Shown: positions 4,551-6,157 of the stretch, in pieces | How positions within the stretch are numbered: position 1 is the stretch's first letter | How the letters are laid out: every line of letters starts with the position of its first letter | DNA from: Nitrososphaeraceae archaeon | GTDB taxonomy: Archaea > Thermoproteota > Nitrososphaeria > Nitrososphaerales > Nitrososphaeraceae | Direction: 5' to 3' | DNA: 6,157 nucleotides | Assembly: GCA_030038695.1 (NCBI GenBank) | Contig: JASHSN010000008.1 | Location: 1 to 6,157, forward strand | Notes under the pieces: model-generated | Database searches by the model: none | Told to the model about the DNA's origin: nothing | What the model saw: the letters and a program-made list of their open reading frames with translations, nothing else | Translations under genes and position numbers: made by a program

Positions 4551-5426
4551 ATGTCAACTTTTAGAAGTCTCATATTTGTTCCTGGGATTAATGCCAAGTT
4601 TCTTGATAAGGCAAAGAGATTAAATGCCGATATCGTTTGTTTTGATTTGGAAGACTCCGTGCTTCCACAGGAAAAACTCACAGCAAGAATTATGGTGGCA
4701 GATGCGCTAAAGCAAAGAGCAGAGTATAACTTCACAAAAAATGTGTATGTCAGGATAAATTCGCCTGAATCAGGTATTTCAGATAAAGACTTGATTTCTA
4801 CTATTCAAAAAGGGCTAGATGGCATAGTTGTACCGAAGGTAAACGAGGCAAACGAACTAGTGGGGCTTATCGAAATTATTACTCAGTTGGAACAGGAGAG
4901 AGGAATTGAAAGAGGAAACATAAAATTAATGCCGTCCATAGAAACGGCTAAAGGCGTAGTAAACGCTTATTCGATCGCTGGCGCTGACTCAAGAGTAAAC
5001 GCCTTAATCTTCGGGCTTTATGACTTCCTCCATGATATGCACCTCGACTATGCAGATGATGATGGAACTGAATATACGTACGCACGAATGAAAATTCCCG
5101 TCGATGCCAGAGCGGCCGGCATAGTAGCGATCGACGCCATCTGGCAAAAGGTCGCAGACCTCTCCGGATTAAGAAATGATTCTGCTACAGCAAAAAGATT
5201 AGGCTATGTAGGCAAAAGCATAATTCACCCAAGCCATATAGAACCAGTACACGATATTTTCAAGCCAAGTAAGATTGAAATTGGATGGGCTACTAAAGTC
5301 GTAGACGCTTTAGGCCCTGCAATGGAAAAGGGAAAAGGTATTGGTGCAGTAAAGTTAGAGGGAAAAATGATTGATGCTGTGCATTATAAGCAAGCGAAGG
5401 CCATTTTGGATATTGTGAACCAATGA
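4551..5426 (+). CDS. HpcH/HpaI aldolase family, CitE-like acyl-CoA lyase
   Basis: This is a 291-residue TIM-barrel protein of the CitE / malyl-CoA lyase superfamily, whose members make or split carbon-carbon bonds in malyl-CoA, citramalyl-CoA or citryl thioesters with Mg2+. Motifs in order are RSLIFVPG (5-12), with the substrate-binding Arg5, FDLEDSV (31-37), VRINSP (67-72), VVPKV (93-97), MPSIETAKGV (127-136), with metal ligand Glu131, and FGLYDF (154-159), with Asp158 as second ligand. They continue with YARMKIPVDARAAGIVAID (177-195) and GYVGKSIIHPSHI (218-230). All expected metal and CoA residues are present, so it should be active. The lone gene without citrate lyase alpha and gamma partners argues against true citrate lyase. 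A TTG at 4548 precedes the chosen ATG. The dehydrogenase 19 bases upstream suggests a shared acyl-CoA pathway; the exact substrate is unknown. Confidence 0.85.
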   Translation: MSTFRSLIFVPGINAKFLDKAKRLNADIVCFDLEDSVLPQEKLTARIMVADALKQRAEYNFTKNVYVRINSPESGISDKDLISTIQKGLDGIVVPKVNEANELVGLIEIITQLEQERGIERGNIKLMPSIETAKGVVNAYSIAGADSRVNALIFGLYDFLHDMHLDYADDDGTEYTYARMKIPVDARAAGIVAIDAIWQKVADLSGLRNDSATAKRLGYVGKSIIHPSHIEPVHDIFKPSKIEIGWATKVVDALGPAMEKGKGIGAVKLEGKMIDAVHYKQAKAILDIVNQ

Positions 5427-5540
5427 TATTTGTCAAGGGTCACACATGACACTCCTATATGAATCGTCACATATCACCATTCTATTGCAGGTTCAACACC
5501 TGGAATGATTAAGCGATCGATTTCAACTATGGAAGTCTGA
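5427..5540. other. Gene-free region after the lyase gene
   Basis: No ORF with coding character was found on either strand here. A small hairpin, CAGGT-TCAAC-ACCTG, lies at 5488-5502. TTCAAC-N3/4-GGAA occurs twice (5492-5505 and 5522-5534), about 30 bp apart. A weak GTCA-CACA-TGAC hairpin at 5439-5450 follows the lyase stop but has no T-tract. No FMN riboswitch signature was recognised before the riboflavin gene. Confidence 0.4.
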
Positions 5541-5566
5541 TGAATGTTCTTCCTGGACGACATTCA
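5541..5566. repeat. 7-bp inverted repeat upstream of riboflavin synthase (candidate operator)
   Basis: TGAATGT (5541-5547) and ACATTCA (5560-5566) are exact inverted copies around a 12-base spacer, with centres 19 bp apart. The right arm touches the likely TATA box. Archaeal riboflavin genes can be controlled by RbkR-type regulators that bind palindromes, so this is a reasonable candidate site, though the match to such a motif is untested. Confidence 0.4.
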
Positions 5567-5573
5567 ATATATC
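5566..5573 (+). promoter_or_regulatory. Possible TATA box of riboflavin synthase
   Basis: AATATATC is centred about 26 bases before 5595. A transcript starting there would hold the GAGG SD at 5599-5602. A second AT-rich stretch, GTATATTTTTG (5589-5599), is too close to the start codon to serve as its TATA box. Confidence 0.35.
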
Positions 5574-5598
5574 TTAGTGCATGACATAGTATATTTTT

Positions 5599-5602
5599 GA
5601 GG
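5599..5602 (+). promoter_or_regulatory. Shine-Dalgarno site of riboflavin synthase
   Basis: GAGG lies nine bases before the TTG at 5612. It favours that codon over the in-frame TTG at 5597, which has its last base within the SD. Confidence 0.4.
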
Positions 5603-5611
5603 AAAAAAGCC

Positions 5612-6157
5612 TTGTTCACCGGTATCATAGAGACTATTGCTGAAGTCAAGTCCATTTCCAAACTCAGAAAAAACAGGTTAGCAGATACACAATTGTGCAT
5701 AAACCTTGGAACTAGACACAAATCGAATCTAAAAATTGGCGATAGCCTGAGTATTAATGGAGTCTGTCTAACGGTTACAACAATATCTAAGACTGTCGAT
5801 TTTGAGATAATAAACGAAACTGTGAATCGCACTTGTCTTGGGTTGTTAAAAGAGGGAGAAAGAGTAAACATCGAAAGGAGCTTGAGTTTTGGCGGCAGAT
5901 TGGAAGGACATCTAGTGCTTGGCCATGTGGACGGAAGAGGCATAATTAAAAAAATCATTAAATCGTCAAAAGAAACTCGGTTCTGGCTGAAAATTGAGGA
6001 TAGGAAGCTAATGTCCTACATAGTGCCAAAAGGTCCCATTGCGATAGACGGAGTCAGTCTTACAATAATAGATATTAAAGACAATTCCAACATGATCTCT
6101 GTGGGTTTAATTCCTCATACACTGACCGTAACTACACTAGGATTAAAATCGATAGGG
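5612..6157 (+). CDS. ribE: Riboflavin synthase, bacterial-type two-domain (3' truncated by window)
   Basis: This cytosolic enzyme converts two 6,7-dimethyl-8-ribityllumazines into riboflavin and a pyrimidinedione, the last step of riboflavin synthesis. The frame runs open to the window end for 182 residues, with perhaps 15-30 missing. Two lumazine-binding barrels are visible. The first has FTGIIE (2-7), GDSLSINGVCLTV (43-55), containing the conserved Cys52, and VNIERSLSFGGRLEGHLVLGHVDG (85-108). The second has IVPKGPIAIDGVSLTI (137-152) and GLIPHTLTVTTLG (165-177). The start is TTG at 5612 because this gives the canonical Met-Phe-Thr-Gly N-terminus, in which Phe2 takes part in catalysis; GAGG lies upstream. 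An in-frame TTG at 5597 would add five residues. This is the bacterial RibE fold, not the lumazine-synthase-like archaeal riboflavin synthase of methanogens. More rib genes may follow beyond the window. Confidence 0.93.
   Translation, partial: MFTGIIETIAEVKSISKLRKNRLADTQLCINLGTRHKSNLKIGDSLSINGVCLTVTTISKTVDFEIINETVNRTCLGLLKEGERVNIERSLSFGGRLEGHLVLGHVDGRGIIKKIIKSSKETRFWLKIEDRKLMSYIVPKGPIAIDGVSLTIIDIKDNSNMISVGLIPHTLTVTTLGLKSIG

Noticed and set aside
5462..5510. tRNA-like T-arm (GGTTCAACACC) with a possible acceptor partner
   Set aside because: The loop fits TTCRANN, but only about 25 bases separate the possible acceptor strand from the T-stem. There is no room for D and anticodon arms, and the stem has a mismatch.
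5427..5611. FMN riboswitch before riboflavin synthase
   Set aside because: None of the conserved RFN core blocks could be recognised, and such riboswitches are not typical of archaea.
5527..5958. 143-codon minus-strand ORF
   Set aside because: It is antisense to the riboflavin synthase frame, whose motifs are unmistakable; its own product resembles nothing I know.

Overview
The window most likely comes from an ammonia-oxidising archaeon (Thaumarchaeota/Nitrososphaeria), or a close relative. Archaeal marker genes lie side by side: RNase P component Rpp21, ribosomal protein S19e, PDCD5 and the Nep1 rRNA methyltransferase. They sit with a heme O synthase and a bacterial-type riboflavin synthase, a mix I associate with this group. 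Signals are archaeal too: AT-rich TATA boxes about 25-35 bases before start codons with almost no 5' leader, and only a few genes with a Shine-Dalgarno (SD) site. Lineage assignment is inference; no rRNA gene is present.

Layout. 3-158: C-terminus of an Lrp/AsnC-type regulator. 206-1102: heme O synthase ctaB, whose TATA box lies next to a perfect inverted repeat. 1194-1334: an unrecognised 46-residue basic, cysteine-bearing protein with good expression signals. It converges on, and overlaps by 11 bases, nep1 (1324-2037, minus strand). 2038-2271: a gene-free divergent promoter region between nep1 and the Rpp21 gene. 2272-3392: a translation block of Rpp21, S19e and PDCD5, ending in a T-rich terminator. 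3482-4531: a medium-chain dehydrogenase that keeps the structural zinc site but has lost the catalytic one. 4551-5426: a CitE/HpcH-type acyl-CoA lyase. 5427-5611: a gene-free leader region. 5612-6157: riboflavin synthase, cut by the window end.

How the genes fit together. Nep1, Rpp21, S19e and PDCD5 form an RNA-processing and translation neighbourhood around a divergent promoter; Nep1 and S19e both serve small-subunit maturation. The dehydrogenase and lyase form a likely acyl-CoA metabolism pair. CtaB makes the heme precursor for a terminal oxidase, and riboflavin synthase makes the flavin precursor.

No mobile element, CRISPR array, rRNA or convincing tRNA was seen. The most unusual material is small scale: perfect inverted or direct repeats touching the TATA boxes of five genes, the 46-residue protein, and the zinc-altered dehydrogenase beside the lyase.
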